Shown here: positions 43,359 through 52,527 of the stretch, one piece after another
How positions within the stretch are numbered: position 1 is the first letter of the stretch
Layout: the number at the start of each line of letters is the position of its first letter
DNA from: Allomuricauda sp.
GTDB lineage: Bacteria > Bacteroidota > Bacteroidia > Flavobacteriales > Flavobacteriaceae
Direction: 5' to 3'
Assembly (NCBI GenBank): GCA_003712125.1
Contig: RHLF01000001.1
Coordinates: 434,001-498,000 of the forward strand
DNA: 64,000 nucleotides
Position numbers and translations under genes: made by a program
Notes under the pieces: generated by a model
What the model was told of the DNA's origin: nothing
Seen by the model: only the letters and a program-made list of their open reading frames with translations
Database searches by the model: none

Positions 43359-44480
43359 AACCATAAACAGATCACTCGCAATCCCGTCAACCAAAAACTT
43401 CCCTTTTTTGGTTGCCAATAAGATATCTCCATCCCAAAACAGCAATTTCTGCTCAATGTATTTTATGGCTTGCCTATGGAGATAAGCCCCATAGGTCTTT
43501 CCAAATTCATGTTCTACCTTTTGCAAGGAAACACCCCAAATGGTACGCAATCCGGTCATTACATACTCGTTGTAGCGATCTGTTCTTGACAAGGTCTCGT
43601 AGGTAATGGGAAGCTTATCCGCTGCTAGGGCTTGCATGTACTTTATGTTATTTCTAAGATTCCATCCGCGCTTTTCCCCATCGAACGAATGTGCCGAGGG
43701 GCCAATGCCCAAATAGCTTTTTCCCTGCCAATAAGCCGTATTGTTTTTTGAGAAAAATCCAGGTTTCCCAAAATTTGAGGTTTCGTAATTGACGTAACCT
43801 ACTTCGCCGAGTTGTGCGACCAACAAATGAAACTGCCTTTCGGCCTGCTCGTCATCAATCTCTGGAATCAATTTCTCGGCAATAAATTTTTTCAGCGCCG
43901 TTTTTGGTTCTACGGTCAACGCATAGCTCGAGATATGGGGAAGCCCGAAGGATACCGCTTTTTCGATATTGGATTGCCATTGGTCATCATCCATTCCAGG
44001 GATGCCATAAATCAGGTCGACGGAAATATTGTCAAAGTATCGGGTGGCACATTTGATACTCGAAACGGCCTGTTCCGCTGTATGGGAGCGATTCATCAGT
44101 CGCAAATCGGTTTCAAAAAAAGACTGTATCCCTATACTCAACCGATTGACCGGGCTTTTTGCAAGTGCAATGATGTAGTCTTCGGACAAATCGTCTGGAT
44201 TGGCTTCTAGGGTAATTTCAGGATTATCAACAAGCTGATAATTGGTTTGTATGACGGAAATCAATTGTACCACCTCATCAACCTCAAGTACCGAGGGGGT
44301 TCCCCCACCAAAATAGATGGTTTCAACCTGCTGTCCCTGAAGTTCTGAGCGGCGCAGGGTGATTTCTTTGGCAAGCGCGGCGACCATTTGTCTTTTCCTT
44401 TTAACATTGGTAGAAAAATGAAAATCGCAATAATGACAGGCCTGTTTGCAAAATGGCACGTGAACATAAATCCCCGCCAT
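43347..44480 (-). CDS. hemW: Radical SAM heme chaperone HemW
   Basis: HemW, formerly taken for coproporphyrinogen oxidase, is a heme-binding radical SAM protein. The 377-residue product has the FeS cluster motif CKQACHYCDFHF near residue 10 (C-x3-C-x2-C), the GGGTPSVLE segment near 57, IGIQSF near 118 and a C-terminal HemN-like domain. ATG 44480 is used; it overlaps the ruvC stop by one base (TGATG). The last residues (MVNLS) and the TGA stop fall inside the palindrome at 43327-43358, so the native C-terminus may have been altered. Confidence 0.93.
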   Translation of the reverse strand: MAGIYVHVPFCKQACHYCDFHFSTNVKRKRQMVAALAKEITLRRSELQGQQVETIYFGGGTPSVLEVDEVVQLISVIQTNYQLVDNPEITLEANPDDLSEDYIIALAKSPVNRLSIGIQSFFETDLRLMNRSHTAEQAVSSIKCATRYFDNISVDLIYGIPGMDDDQWQSNIEKAVSFGLPHISSYALTVEPKTALKKFIAEKLIPEIDDEQAERQFHLLVAQLGEVGYVNYETSNFGKPGFFSKNNTAYWQGKSYLGIGPSAHSFDGEKRGWNLRNNIKYMQALAADKLPITYETLSRTDRYNEYVMTGLRTIWGVSLQKVEHEFGKTYGAYLHRQAIKYIEQKLLFWDGDILLATKKGKFLVDGIASDLFMVNLS

Positions 44481-45031
44481 CAACCCAATTTTTCCGGATT
44501 GTTCTTAACAAACGAAGCCCAGCCGGTATATCGTTTACCAACATCCATACGGCCTTCATTGTAAAAATGGCATACCGCAGCGGCCAGGCCATCTGTACTA
44601 TCCAAGTTTTTGGGCAAGGCTTTTAGTTTGAGCATCCCCTGAAGCATTTTGGCTACCTGCTCCTTACTGGCATTACCATTACCGGTAATGGCCATTTTTA
44701 TTTTTTTGGGCATGTATTCCGTTATCGGGATTTGGCGAGATAGGCCAGCTGCCATGGCCACGCCCTGAGCACGGCCCAACTTCAGCATCGACTGCACGTT
44801 TTTGGCATAGAAGGGGGCTTCAATGGCAATCTCGTCTGGATGATAGGTGTCGATCAACTCCAACGTACGTTCGAAAATCAATTTGAGTTTGGTATAGGGG
44901 TCTGTATATTTCTTGAGCAGCAATTCGTTCATTTGTATGAACTCCATTTTTTTGTTGACTACTTTGATGATGCCAAAACCCATGATTTGCGTTCCGGGGT
45001 CTATGCCCAAAATGATTTTCTCTTGCACCAT
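44478..45031 (-). CDS. ruvC: Holliday junction endodeoxyribonuclease RuvC
   Basis: RuvC resolves Holliday junctions with the RuvAB motor. The 183-residue product has the catalytic Asp in LGIDPGTQIMGFGII at the N-terminus, the Glu in IAIEAPFYAKNVQSM near residue 70 and the C-terminal Asp region LDSTDGLAAAVCH near 148. Its coding frame closes at TGA 44480-44482. It sits between a lipoprotein gene and hemW, all overlapping by a single base, which suggests one transcript. Confidence 0.95.
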
Positions 45032-45510
45032 TAATTTGTGTTTAAAACTATTGGCAATCGAAACCGTACACTTACGGGAATGCCCCTTTTGTGGGCAGGT
45101 TTCACCGTCGTCAAATCATTCAGCCTTGCATTGATTTCGTTGTAAAAACCGGGAATGGCCTGGGCAACCGCATCATTTTCCTCAATTTGTGAAATCGCAA
45201 TAAACCCATGTTCATCAATCAAAAAATCAACAAATAGCTCCTGGTTTAAATCATCCTGAACCGCGAATTCCAAATCCGCAAAAGCCGCTGAAAAATGTTG
45301 TAACAAGGTATTCTCAAAGCAGCTGCGTTGCTCCGCTCTAGAAAGGGTCTCATCACAATTGTCAAAAAGCGGATAACCATCAACCTCATTCCAGTCGATG
45401 GTCAACAATTCATCATTCACCAACTGCTGCGTTTTGGTTTCACGCGATGAAAAGTAGTCACATGATAGCAATAAAGGCACCCATAAATAAAACAGCCAAA
45501 CCCTGCGCAT
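45031..45510 (-). CDS. Lipoprotein with a TonB-C-like domain
   Basis: From ATG 45508-45510 the product is 159 residues with a lipoprotein signal (RRVWLFYLWVPLLLSCDY; lipobox LLSC). The body has two Cys (LFDNCDETLSRAEQRSCFEN) and a C-terminal region (LFVDFLIDEHGFIAISQIE, VSVRFRLPI) that resembles the TonB C-terminal fold seen in many exported flavobacterial proteins. The frame is open further upstream but the extra 23 residues would mask the signal peptide. Its stop overlaps the ruvC start. The function is unknown. Confidence 0.7.
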   Translation of the reverse strand: MRRVWLFYLWVPLLLSCDYFSSRETKTQQLVNDELLTIDWNEVDGYPLFDNCDETLSRAEQRSCFENTLLQHFSAAFADLEFAVQDDLNQELFVDFLIDEHGFIAISQIEENDAVAQAIPGFYNEINARLNDLTTVKPAHKRGIPVSVRFRLPIVLNTN

Positions 45511-45606
45511 AAACCCTGTAAAGATGGGTGAAATTACGATTTTTTTGTGCGAAAGTGAATTGGCCACTATTTTGGTCAAACACAGCCATTTGTAACAAAT
45601 CCCTCC

Positions 45607-45614
45607 TAAATTTG
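45607..45614 (+). promoter_or_regulatory. -7 promoter element of the DUF456 gene
   Basis: TAAATTTG at 45607-45614 is an exact TAnnTTTG match, 18 bases before ATG 45633. It supports 45633 as the start rather than the in-frame ATG at 45528. Confidence 0.5.
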
Positions 45615-45632
45615 TCTTATCAAAAACCGCTT

Positions 45633-46148
45633 ATGGATATTGCACTAACCCTTATTGGCCTAATTTTGATGTTGATTGGTATTATCGGTAGTTTTCTACC
45701 AGTTTTACCTGGTCCGCCCTTAAGCTGGGTAGGTCTCTTACTACTTCACTTGACGAAGGCCGTACCCGACAATTGGTGGTTTTTGGGAATTACCTTGGCC
45801 ATTGCCCTCACGGTTACCGTTCTGGATTATGTGATTCCTGCAGCGGGCACTAAAAAGTTTGGAGGCAGCAAGGCCGGAATGTGGGGCAGTATAATAGGAC
45901 TTTTGGTGGCCATAATTTTCCCTGTACTTGGTCCTTTCGGTATCATTATTTGGCCCTTTGTTGGGGCCTTGGTCGGTGAACTTTCACAAAATTCAAAAGA
46001 CCAAAAAAAAGCTTGGAAAGCCGCTTTTGGTTCCTTTATCGGGTTTTTAACGGGAACTTTTTTGAAGTTTCTTATTGCAGTTATCTATGCCGGCCTATTC
46101 ATTTGGAAGGCCATCGAATACAGTCCGGAAATCTTTTCATTTTCCTAA
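45633..46148 (+). CDS. DUF456 domain membrane protein
   Basis: The 171-residue protein matches DUF456: LTLIGLILMLIGIIGSFLPV followed by the LPGPPLSW motif, then VLDYVIPAAGTKKFGGSK and a Gly-rich GMWGSIIGLLVAI segment with several helices (about five). The function is unknown. Its stop converges on the nitroreductase stop in the shared CTAA. Confidence 0.9.
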   Translation: MDIALTLIGLILMLIGIIGSFLPVLPGPPLSWVGLLLLHLTKAVPDNWWFLGITLAIALTVTVLDYVIPAAGTKKFGGSKAGMWGSIIGLLVAIIFPVLGPFGIIIWPFVGALVGELSQNSKDQKKAWKAAFGSFIGFLTGTFLKFLIAVIYAGLFIWKAIEYSPEIFSFS

Positions 46149-46699
46149 TCGAGCCACTGTACCTTATCGGCAATAGGACCTCTTGCGCCTTCAGCTAGTG
46201 CACCATCAAAATAGCCCATATAGAAAAATCCCAAACATCGTTCGCCCTCGGCAAGTTCAAAAAATTCATCCATGTATTTGATAAGTCCGGGAGAGCTCCA
46301 ATAACTGCCAATACCCATTTCGGTAGCACAAAGCCACATGTTTTGAACTGCCATTGCTGTGGCCGCCAATTCTTCCCATTCGGGTAAACTTTCATTCGGA
46401 TCGCGCTGCATACAAATGGCTATGATGGCTCCAGCTTTGAGTGGGTTGTCCATCAGTTTCTTGATTTTGATCTGCTTGGGCTGGGTATTTACCTGTTGGT
46501 ACTTGTGGCTTAAAAATTGGCCTAAGCGGGTTTTTGATTCCCCCATCAGCACCTTAAACCGCCAAGGTTCCGTCTTTTTATGGTTTGGCGCCCAGTTGGC
46601 TGCTTCCAACAATTTCTCGATGTCAGCCTTTGCAATGGGTTTATTATTGTATTGAACGGGAAATACACTTCTTCGTTTTTCAATCAGCTCAAAAATCAT
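46145..46699 (-). CDS. Nitroreductase family protein
   Basis: This 184-residue FMN-dependent oxidoreductase has the FMN-binding start IEKRRSVFPVQYNNKPI, the EAANWAPNHKKTEPWRFKV block, and the closing CLGFFYMGYFDG segment near residue 158. The family reduces nitro-compounds, quinones or related electrophiles with NAD(P)H; it is of the YdjA-like short type. It stands next to the LysR regulator on the same strand, 36 bases away. Confidence 0.9.
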   Translation of the reverse strand: MIFELIEKRRSVFPVQYNNKPIAKADIEKLLEAANWAPNHKKTEPWRFKVLMGESKTRLGQFLSHKYQQVNTQPKQIKIKKLMDNPLKAGAIIAICMQRDPNESLPEWEELAATAMAVQNMWLCATEMGIGSYWSSPGLIKYMDEFFELAEGERCLGFFYMGYFDGALAEGARGPIADKVQWLD

Positions 46700-46735
46700 G
46701 TTTGTTTCGGTTTTACACCAAATTTAGAACACAAA

Positions 46736-47641
46736 TCAATGCAATGAATCGTTGAGCAATAGTTTCAGACAATGCTGCAACACGGGGTTTCTATTATCTT
46801 TTTTCCAGACAGCCGATAATACAGCGCGTTGCTTGATTTTTTTCAATGTGATAAACTTGACCCGCATTTGAAAACCATGCTGTAAGGATGTTGGCACGAT
46901 GGCGATACCAAGACCACTTTCTACCAATCTAAAAATGGTTTGGGCATGTACGGATTTATGGGTCACTTTGGGTGCAAACCCCGAATCTTCACAGATACTC
47001 ATTACAGTATCAAAATACAAGGGACTGTACTCTTTGGAAAAGAGGATGAAATTGCGATCGGAAACCTGATGCATACCCTTAAAATTGGCCGTGTCCAATT
47101 CATGGTTTTCAGGCAGCACCAACGAAAAGGTATCCTCAAAAATCAATCGGCTTTCAAGGCTTGAAGGCACCCTGCCCAGGCGAACAAAACCAATATCCAA
47201 TTGGTCTTTCAAAAGGGCATTGACCTGGGCCCGGTTGGATAGTTCTTCCAAACTGGTGTGAATGGTGGGGTAATTTTTTTGAAGTTTTAGCAATAAATCC
47301 GGCACCACGTTTTGCATCGCAGAACCCAAAAAACCGATGCGAACCTCGCCCAGCTGACCCTGCCCAATCATAACGGCTTGTCTTTTGGTTTGTCGCAGAT
47401 GGTTTAGGATGAATTCGGCTTCCTTCTTTAGAAATTCTCCTGCAGGTGTCAACTTAACTTTCTTTTTGTTCCTAAAAAATAACTCAACCCCCAAAAGCGT
47501 TTCCATTTGCTTGATTTGAGTGCTTAATCCTGGCTGTGAAATGAAAAGCTTTTCCGCAGCCCTACGAAAATGAAGTTCTTCGGCCACAGCCAAGAAATAG
47601 GTAAAATGTCGTAATTCTATTTGATAATTATCAGTTATCAT
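46736..47641 (-). CDS. LysR family transcriptional regulator, probable hut regulator
   Basis: The 301-residue protein has the N-terminal winged HTH (LRHFTYFLAVAEELHFRRAA, LFISQPGLSTQIKQMETLLG) and the two-lobed effector-binding domain (GEVRIGFLGSAMQNVVP onward). It is divergent from hutH with 68 bases between them, the usual place for a LysR protein that controls the neighbouring operon. Control of hutHIUG is inferred from position. The alternative target, the nitroreductase gene downstream, cannot be excluded. Confidence 0.92.
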   Translation of the reverse strand: MITDNYQIELRHFTYFLAVAEELHFRRAAEKLFISQPGLSTQIKQMETLLGVELFFRNKKKVKLTPAGEFLKKEAEFILNHLRQTKRQAVMIGQGQLGEVRIGFLGSAMQNVVPDLLLKLQKNYPTIHTSLEELSNRAQVNALLKDQLDIGFVRLGRVPSSLESRLIFEDTFSLVLPENHELDTANFKGMHQVSDRNFILFSKEYSPLYFDTVMSICEDSGFAPKVTHKSVHAQTIFRLVESGLGIAIVPTSLQHGFQMRVKFITLKKIKQRAVLSAVWKKDNRNPVLQHCLKLLLNDSLH

Positions 47642-47659
47642 TTATTAAATTAATAAGTA

Positions 47660-47691
47660 TTGGCAATTATCAAATGTATCAAATAAATTTG
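47660..47691 (+). promoter_or_regulatory. Promoter of the hutHIUG operon
   Basis: TTG at 47660-47662, a 21-base spacer and TAAATTTG at 47684-47691 form a full Bacteroidota promoter, 18 bases before the hutH ATG. A perfect palindrome TGATAATTATCA lies nearby at 47622-47633 within the first codons of the LysR gene and could be a regulator site. Confidence 0.7.
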
Positions 47692-47709
47692 TTCTTAATA
47701 CCCAACTGT

Positions 47710-49275
47710 ATGGAGCAATTTTTATTAGGCGAAGATCAGCTTACAGCAGGAACAGCGCTAAAGCTTGCCAGAGGGGAAGTAAAAGGTATGTTCTCACAAG
47801 CAGCCAAGACCAAAATCGGGCGAAGTGCTCAGATTGTGGGTGCTATGGTTGAAAAGGGAGAACCTGTTTATGGGATCAATACAGGATTTGGCCCCTTATG
47901 TACCACTTCGATCTCAAAAGAGGAGACCCGTATTTTACAGACCAACATCCTACAAAGTCATGCTGTTGGGGTTGGCAAACCCATACAAAACGAGCTTGCC
48001 AAATTAATGTTGGTACTTAAGGTACATGCTTTGGCAAAAGGATTTTCGGGAATACGATTGGAAACCCTAGAGCGCATGCTTTGGCATATTGAAAACAATG
48101 CCATTCCCATAGTCCCTTCCCAAGGCTCTGTTGGCGCTTCTGGAGACCTTGCCCCCCTTTCGCATTTGTTTTTACCACTGATCGGTTTGGGAAAAGTTAA
48201 TTATAAGGGCCAGACCCTACCAACCCAAGAGTTGTTTGACCAACACCAATTATTGCCGCTCGAATTGGGGCCTAAAGAAGGATTGGCGCTTATCAATGGC
48301 ACACAGTTCATAGGTGCACATGCCGTCTTGGTGCTGGAAAAATTACAAAACTGTTTAAAACAAGCTGATATTATAGGCGCGATGATGTTGGAAGGGCTCC
48401 AAGGGTCCTTGAGCCCGTTCAATCAAAAGTTGCACGAAGTTCGACCGTTTAAGGGCAACCAACATGTGGCCGGTCGTATTCGCACCTTATTAAAAGGGTC
48501 TGAAATTTTAGAAGACCATATTGACTGCGACCGTGTACAAGACCCCTATTCGCTGCGTTGTATGCCGCAGGTGCATGGTGCATCTCGTAATGCCTGGTTG
48601 CATTTAAAAGAACTGGTTGAAATTGAATTGAATTCGGTTACCGATAATCCAGTAATTGTAGATCAGGATAATGCCATCAGTGGGGGCAACTTTCATGGGC
48701 AACCCCTGGCCATGGTACTTGATTATGCTGCCCTAGCAACCTCAGAATTGGGCAATATTTCAGATCGACGCATCTACCTGGCCCTTGAAGGTGGTCATGG
48801 TGTGCCCCAATTATTGATGGAGGACACGGGTATCAACTCAGGTTATATGATATTGCAGTATACCTCAGCAGCCTTAGCCAGTGAAAACAAAGGACTTTGT
48901 TTCCCCGCAAGCGCAGACAGTATACCCACATCACTTGGTCAGGAAGATCATGTGAGCATGGGATCGATCAGCGGAAGAAAGGCACTGCAAATCATAGAAA
49001 ATGTTGAAAAAATACTGGCCATCGAAATGCTTACCGCCGCTCAGGCCTTTGAATTCAGGAGACCTTTGAAATCGGGTGTTTTATTGGATGAAGTCCACCA
49101 ATTTATTCGAAAAGAAGTTTCCTTTGCTGAGAAGGACCGGGTTTTTTCTGAAGATATCGAAAAAGCGATTTCCATTATAAAATCAGGAAGCATAATCAAT
49201 AGGGTGCAGCAAGTTATGAATGAGAAAAACATAGCATGGGGCACACCTTTCCGAGAAGAATTTGAAGTACTTTAA
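47710..49275 (+). CDS. hutH: Histidine ammonia-lyase
   Basis: HutH removes ammonia from L-histidine to give urocanate, the first step of histidine catabolism. The Ala-Ser-Gly that forms the MIO prosthetic group lies in QGSVGASGDLAPLSHLFLP near residue 141. Other family blocks are YGINTGFGPLCTTSI near 55 and QDPYSLRCMPQVHGA near 277. Length is 521, normal. ATG 47710 is chosen over the in-frame ATG at 47674, which lies upstream of the -7 element. hutI starts directly after its stop. Confidence 0.96.
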   Translation: MEQFLLGEDQLTAGTALKLARGEVKGMFSQAAKTKIGRSAQIVGAMVEKGEPVYGINTGFGPLCTTSISKEETRILQTNILQSHAVGVGKPIQNELAKLMLVLKVHALAKGFSGIRLETLERMLWHIENNAIPIVPSQGSVGASGDLAPLSHLFLPLIGLGKVNYKGQTLPTQELFDQHQLLPLELGPKEGLALINGTQFIGAHAVLVLEKLQNCLKQADIIGAMMLEGLQGSLSPFNQKLHEVRPFKGNQHVAGRIRTLLKGSEILEDHIDCDRVQDPYSLRCMPQVHGASRNAWLHLKELVEIELNSVTDNPVIVDQDNAISGGNFHGQPLAMVLDYAALATSELGNISDRRIYLALEGGHGVPQLLMEDTGINSGYMILQYTSAALASENKGLCFPASADSIPTSLGQEDHVSMGSISGRKALQIIENVEKILAIEMLTAAQAFEFRRPLKSGVLLDEVHQFIRKEVSFAEKDRVFSEDIEKAISIIKSGSIINRVQQVMNEKNIAWGTPFREEFEVL

Positions 49276-50505
49276 ATGAAACAAACAAAACTTATTGGCC
49301 CATTTAGACAATTGCTCAGCATGCAAGACCTTCCCATTAAAGGGGCCTTGAAAGACGAGCAGTTGACGATTATCGAAAATGCCGGAATTTTGGTGTCTGA
49401 GGGTGTCATCGCAGCAGTTGGTGGTTTCACTGATTTAAAGGCCAAAGCAGATCATATTGAGACGATTACCCATGATGCCGTTTGTATTCCCGGCTTTGTT
49501 GATGCCCATACCCACATCTGTTTTGGAGGGTCAAGGGCCAATGATTTTGCCATGCGCAATGCAGGTTCAAGCTATCTTGAAATTGCCAAAGCTGGTGGAG
49601 GTATATGGGATACGGTTACCAAGACCCGAAAGGAATCAGAGACCGCACTAATAGCAGGTATTTTGAAACGAAGTCAAGAACATTTGCAACTCGGTGTAAC
49701 CACCATCGAGGTAAAAAGCGGCTACGGTCTTTCTATTGAACAAGAATTAAAAATGCTTCGGGCCATCAAAACAGCCGCCGCAGCTAGTACGCAGGACATT
49801 GTCACTACCTGTTTGGCAGCGCATATGGTTCCCAAAGATTGGTCAGGAACCGCCGAAGCATATCTTTCTGAAATGGGTCAACACCTTTTCCCAGTCTTGA
49901 AGTCTGAAAATTTGACGCAACGGATCGATGCATTTATTGAGGAGAGTGCCTTTACAGCAAAACAGATTGCGCCTTACTTTAAAAAGGCCCAACAACTGGG
50001 GTTCGACATAACCGTGCACGCCGATCAGTTTTCTGCCGGTGGCAGTCAAGTAGCGGTTGACTTTAATGCCCTTAGTGCAGATCATTTGGAGGCCAGTACG
50101 CAAAAAGAAGTGGAACTGTTGGCCAAAAGCAATGTAGTGGCCACTGCATTACCTGGGGCTTCCATAGGACTTGGATGTGACTTTACCCCCGCCCGTAAGC
50201 TATTGGATGCAGGAGCGAGTCTGGCAATTGCCAGTGACCACAATCCGGGATCGGCACCTATGGGCAATCTCTTGACCCAGGCCTGTATTTTGGCCACCTT
50301 TGAAAAATTATCCAATGCTGAAGTATTGGCAGGTCTAACTTTTAGGGCAGCCGCAGCCCTTAAACTCAAGGATAGAGGTGTTTTGGAAAGGGGCAAAAAA
50401 GCCGATTTTATGGTTTTCGACACCAGCAACTATCAAGAGATTACCTATCATCAAGGCCAATTAAGGCCGAGCATGGTTTTTAAAAATGGAGAAAAAGCGT
50501 TTTGA
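49276..50505 (+). CDS. hutI: Imidazolonepropionase
   Basis: HutI hydrolyses imidazolone-5-propionate to N-formimino-L-glutamate, the third step. The 409-residue amidohydrolase has metal ligands in FVDAHTHICFGGSRANDF near residue 75, GYGLSIEQELKMLRAI near 150, TVHADQFSAGG near 243 and ASDHNPGSAPMG near 320. It starts on the base after the hutH stop, and its own stop overlaps the hutU start (TGATG). Confidence 0.96.
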   Translation: MKQTKLIGPFRQLLSMQDLPIKGALKDEQLTIIENAGILVSEGVIAAVGGFTDLKAKADHIETITHDAVCIPGFVDAHTHICFGGSRANDFAMRNAGSSYLEIAKAGGGIWDTVTKTRKESETALIAGILKRSQEHLQLGVTTIEVKSGYGLSIEQELKMLRAIKTAAAASTQDIVTTCLAAHMVPKDWSGTAEAYLSEMGQHLFPVLKSENLTQRIDAFIEESAFTAKQIAPYFKKAQQLGFDITVHADQFSAGGSQVAVDFNALSADHLEASTQKEVELLAKSNVVATALPGASIGLGCDFTPARKLLDAGASLAIASDHNPGSAPMGNLLTQACILATFEKLSNAEVLAGLTFRAAAALKLKDRGVLERGKKADFMVFDTSNYQEITYHQGQLRPSMVFKNGEKAF

Positions 50506-52526
50506 TGCAGAACATGACCGAAAAAGAGTTTATATCAGCCATTTTACAAGGTATACCTGAAACCTTGCCTGCAAAACGACCCTATCCCAAAGGGGGCAAT
50601 CCCGCACCCAAACGCAAGGACATTCTTTCAAAAGAGGAAAAGAAATTGGCGATTCGAAATGCCCTACGCTACTTCCCAGATGCATGGCATGCTGAACTTG
50701 CTCCTGAATTTGCTGATGAATTACGAGAATTTGGTCGCATTTACATGCATCGTTTTAAACCTGACTATAAGATTTATGCACGGCCAATTTCGGCCTATCC
50801 GGCAAAAATCAAAGAGGCTGCCGCTTTGATGCTGATGATACAAAACAATCTGGATCCTGAGGTGGCTCAGCATCCCAATGAATTGATTACTTATGGCGGC
50901 AATGGGGCCGTTTTTCAAAATTGGGCGCAATATCTTTTGACCCTAAAGTACCTCGCAGAGATGACCCATGAGCAAACTTTGCATATGTATTCGGGCCATC
51001 CCATGGGCTTGTTCCCATCCTCTAGCAACGCCCCTCGGGTTGTTGTTACCAATGGGATGATGATTCCCAATTACTCACAGCCAGACGATTGGGAAAAGTA
51101 CAATGCCATGGGGGTAACCCAATATGGTCAAATGACTGCTGGCTCGTATATGTACATAGGTCCTCAAGGTATCGTTCACGGAACTACGATTACTGTAATG
51201 AACGCCTTTCGAAAAGTACTGGGTTCAGACGAATCGCCAGCAGGCAAAATATTCTTGACCGCGGGTCTAGGGGGTATGAGCGGTGCCCAACCCAAAGCCG
51301 GAAATATTGCTAAATGTATCACCGTTTGTGCAGAGGTCAACCCAGAGGCCGCGCGTAAAAGACATAACCAAGGATGGGTTGATGAGCTCCTTGAAAACAT
51401 GGATGATTTACTGCTTAGGGTACAACAGGCCATGAAGCAAAAAGAAGTGGTTTCCATAGCGTTTATTGGAAACGTGGTTGAGGTATGGGAGCAGTTTTAT
51501 GAGCATGACATTTTCGTACAACTGGGTTCGGATCAAACCTCTTTACACAATCCATGGGCTGGCGGGTACTACCCCGTGGGTATGAGCTTTGACGATGCCA
51601 ATACCCTTATGGCTGCTGAGCCAACGGTATTTAAAGAAAAAGTTCAAGAGACCTTGCGACGGCATGCAGCTGCCATCAATAAGCATACGGCCAAGGGTAC
51701 CTATTTTTTTGACTACGGCAATGCCTTTTTATTGGAAGCCTCTCGTGCCGGGGCAGATGTAATGGCCCAGAATGGCATCGATTTTAAATACCCTTCCTAT
51801 GTACAAGATATTTTGGGGCCCATGTGTTTTGATTATGGTTTTGGTCCCTTCCGGTGGGTATGCACCTCGGGTGATCCCAACGATTTACAAAAGACCGATG
51901 CCATAGCCTTAGCAGTGATGCGTCAAATCAAGGAAGCCGCCCCTGATGAAATCAAGCAACAAATGCAGGATAATATCACCTGGATCGAAGAGGCCGAACA
52001 AAACAAACTAGTCGTTGGCTCCCAAGCTCGAATTTTGTACGCCGATGCAGAAGGACGCATTAAGATTGCCGATGCCTTTAATACGGCCATCAATAAAGGT
52101 GAAATTTCAGCACCTGTGGTATTGGGTCGGGATCATCATGATGTTAGTGGCACAGATTCGCCATTTAGGGAAACCAGCAACATTTATGATGGGAGCAAAT
52201 TTACCGCTGATATGGCCATTCACAATGTCATTGGTGATAGCTTTCGAGGTGCCACCTGGGTTTCTATACACAATGGTGGTGGTGTAGGTTGGGGTGAAGT
52301 CATCAATGGTGGTTTTGGGATGCTCTTGGATGGTTCAAATGAAGCCTCTGAAAGACTCAAAAACATGTTGTTTTATGATGTAAACAATGGTATTGCCCGA
52401 AGAGGTTGGGCCAGAAATGATGAAGCGCTTTTTGCCATTAAGCGCGAGATGCATCGCAATCCCAAATTAAAGGTAACCCTACCAAATAAGGTTGAAGATT
52501 CCTTGTTGAATCATATCTTTGATTGA
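50505..52526 (+). CDS. hutU: Urocanate hydratase
   Basis: Urocanase converts urocanate to imidazolonepropionate with NAD+ as a cofactor, the second step. The product of 673 residues is of the longer type found in Bacteroidota (E. coli-type relatives are near 555). Recognisable parts include MYSGHPMGLFPS near residue 162, MTAGSYMYIGPQGIVHG near 209, GLGGMSGAQPKAG near 254 and RDHHDVSGTDSPFRET near 543. ATG 50505 is used; the preceding TTG in frame is not needed. The order H-I-U-G differs from the reaction order. Confidence 0.95.
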   Translation: MQNMTEKEFISAILQGIPETLPAKRPYPKGGNPAPKRKDILSKEEKKLAIRNALRYFPDAWHAELAPEFADELREFGRIYMHRFKPDYKIYARPISAYPAKIKEAAALMLMIQNNLDPEVAQHPNELITYGGNGAVFQNWAQYLLTLKYLAEMTHEQTLHMYSGHPMGLFPSSSNAPRVVVTNGMMIPNYSQPDDWEKYNAMGVTQYGQMTAGSYMYIGPQGIVHGTTITVMNAFRKVLGSDESPAGKIFLTAGLGGMSGAQPKAGNIAKCITVCAEVNPEAARKRHNQGWVDELLENMDDLLLRVQQAMKQKEVVSIAFIGNVVEVWEQFYEHDIFVQLGSDQTSLHNPWAGGYYPVGMSFDDANTLMAAEPTVFKEKVQETLRRHAAAINKHTAKGTYFFDYGNAFLLEASRAGADVMAQNGIDFKYPSYVQDILGPMCFDYGFGPFRWVCTSGDPNDLQKTDAIALAVMRQIKEAAPDEIKQQMQDNITWIEEAEQNKLVVGSQARILYADAEGRIKIADAFNTAINKGEISAPVVLGRDHHDVSGTDSPFRETSNIYDGSKFTADMAIHNVIGDSFRGATWVSIHNGGGVGWGEVINGGFGMLLDGSNEASERLKNMLFYDVNNGIARRGWARNDEALFAIKREMHRNPKLKVTLPNKVEDSLLNHIFD

Positions 52527-52527
52527 T

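Noticed and set aside
50690-50730. CTGAACTTG and TCCTGAAT strings resembling the palindromic repeats
   Set aside because: They encode conserved hutU residues in frame and do not form an inverted repeat.
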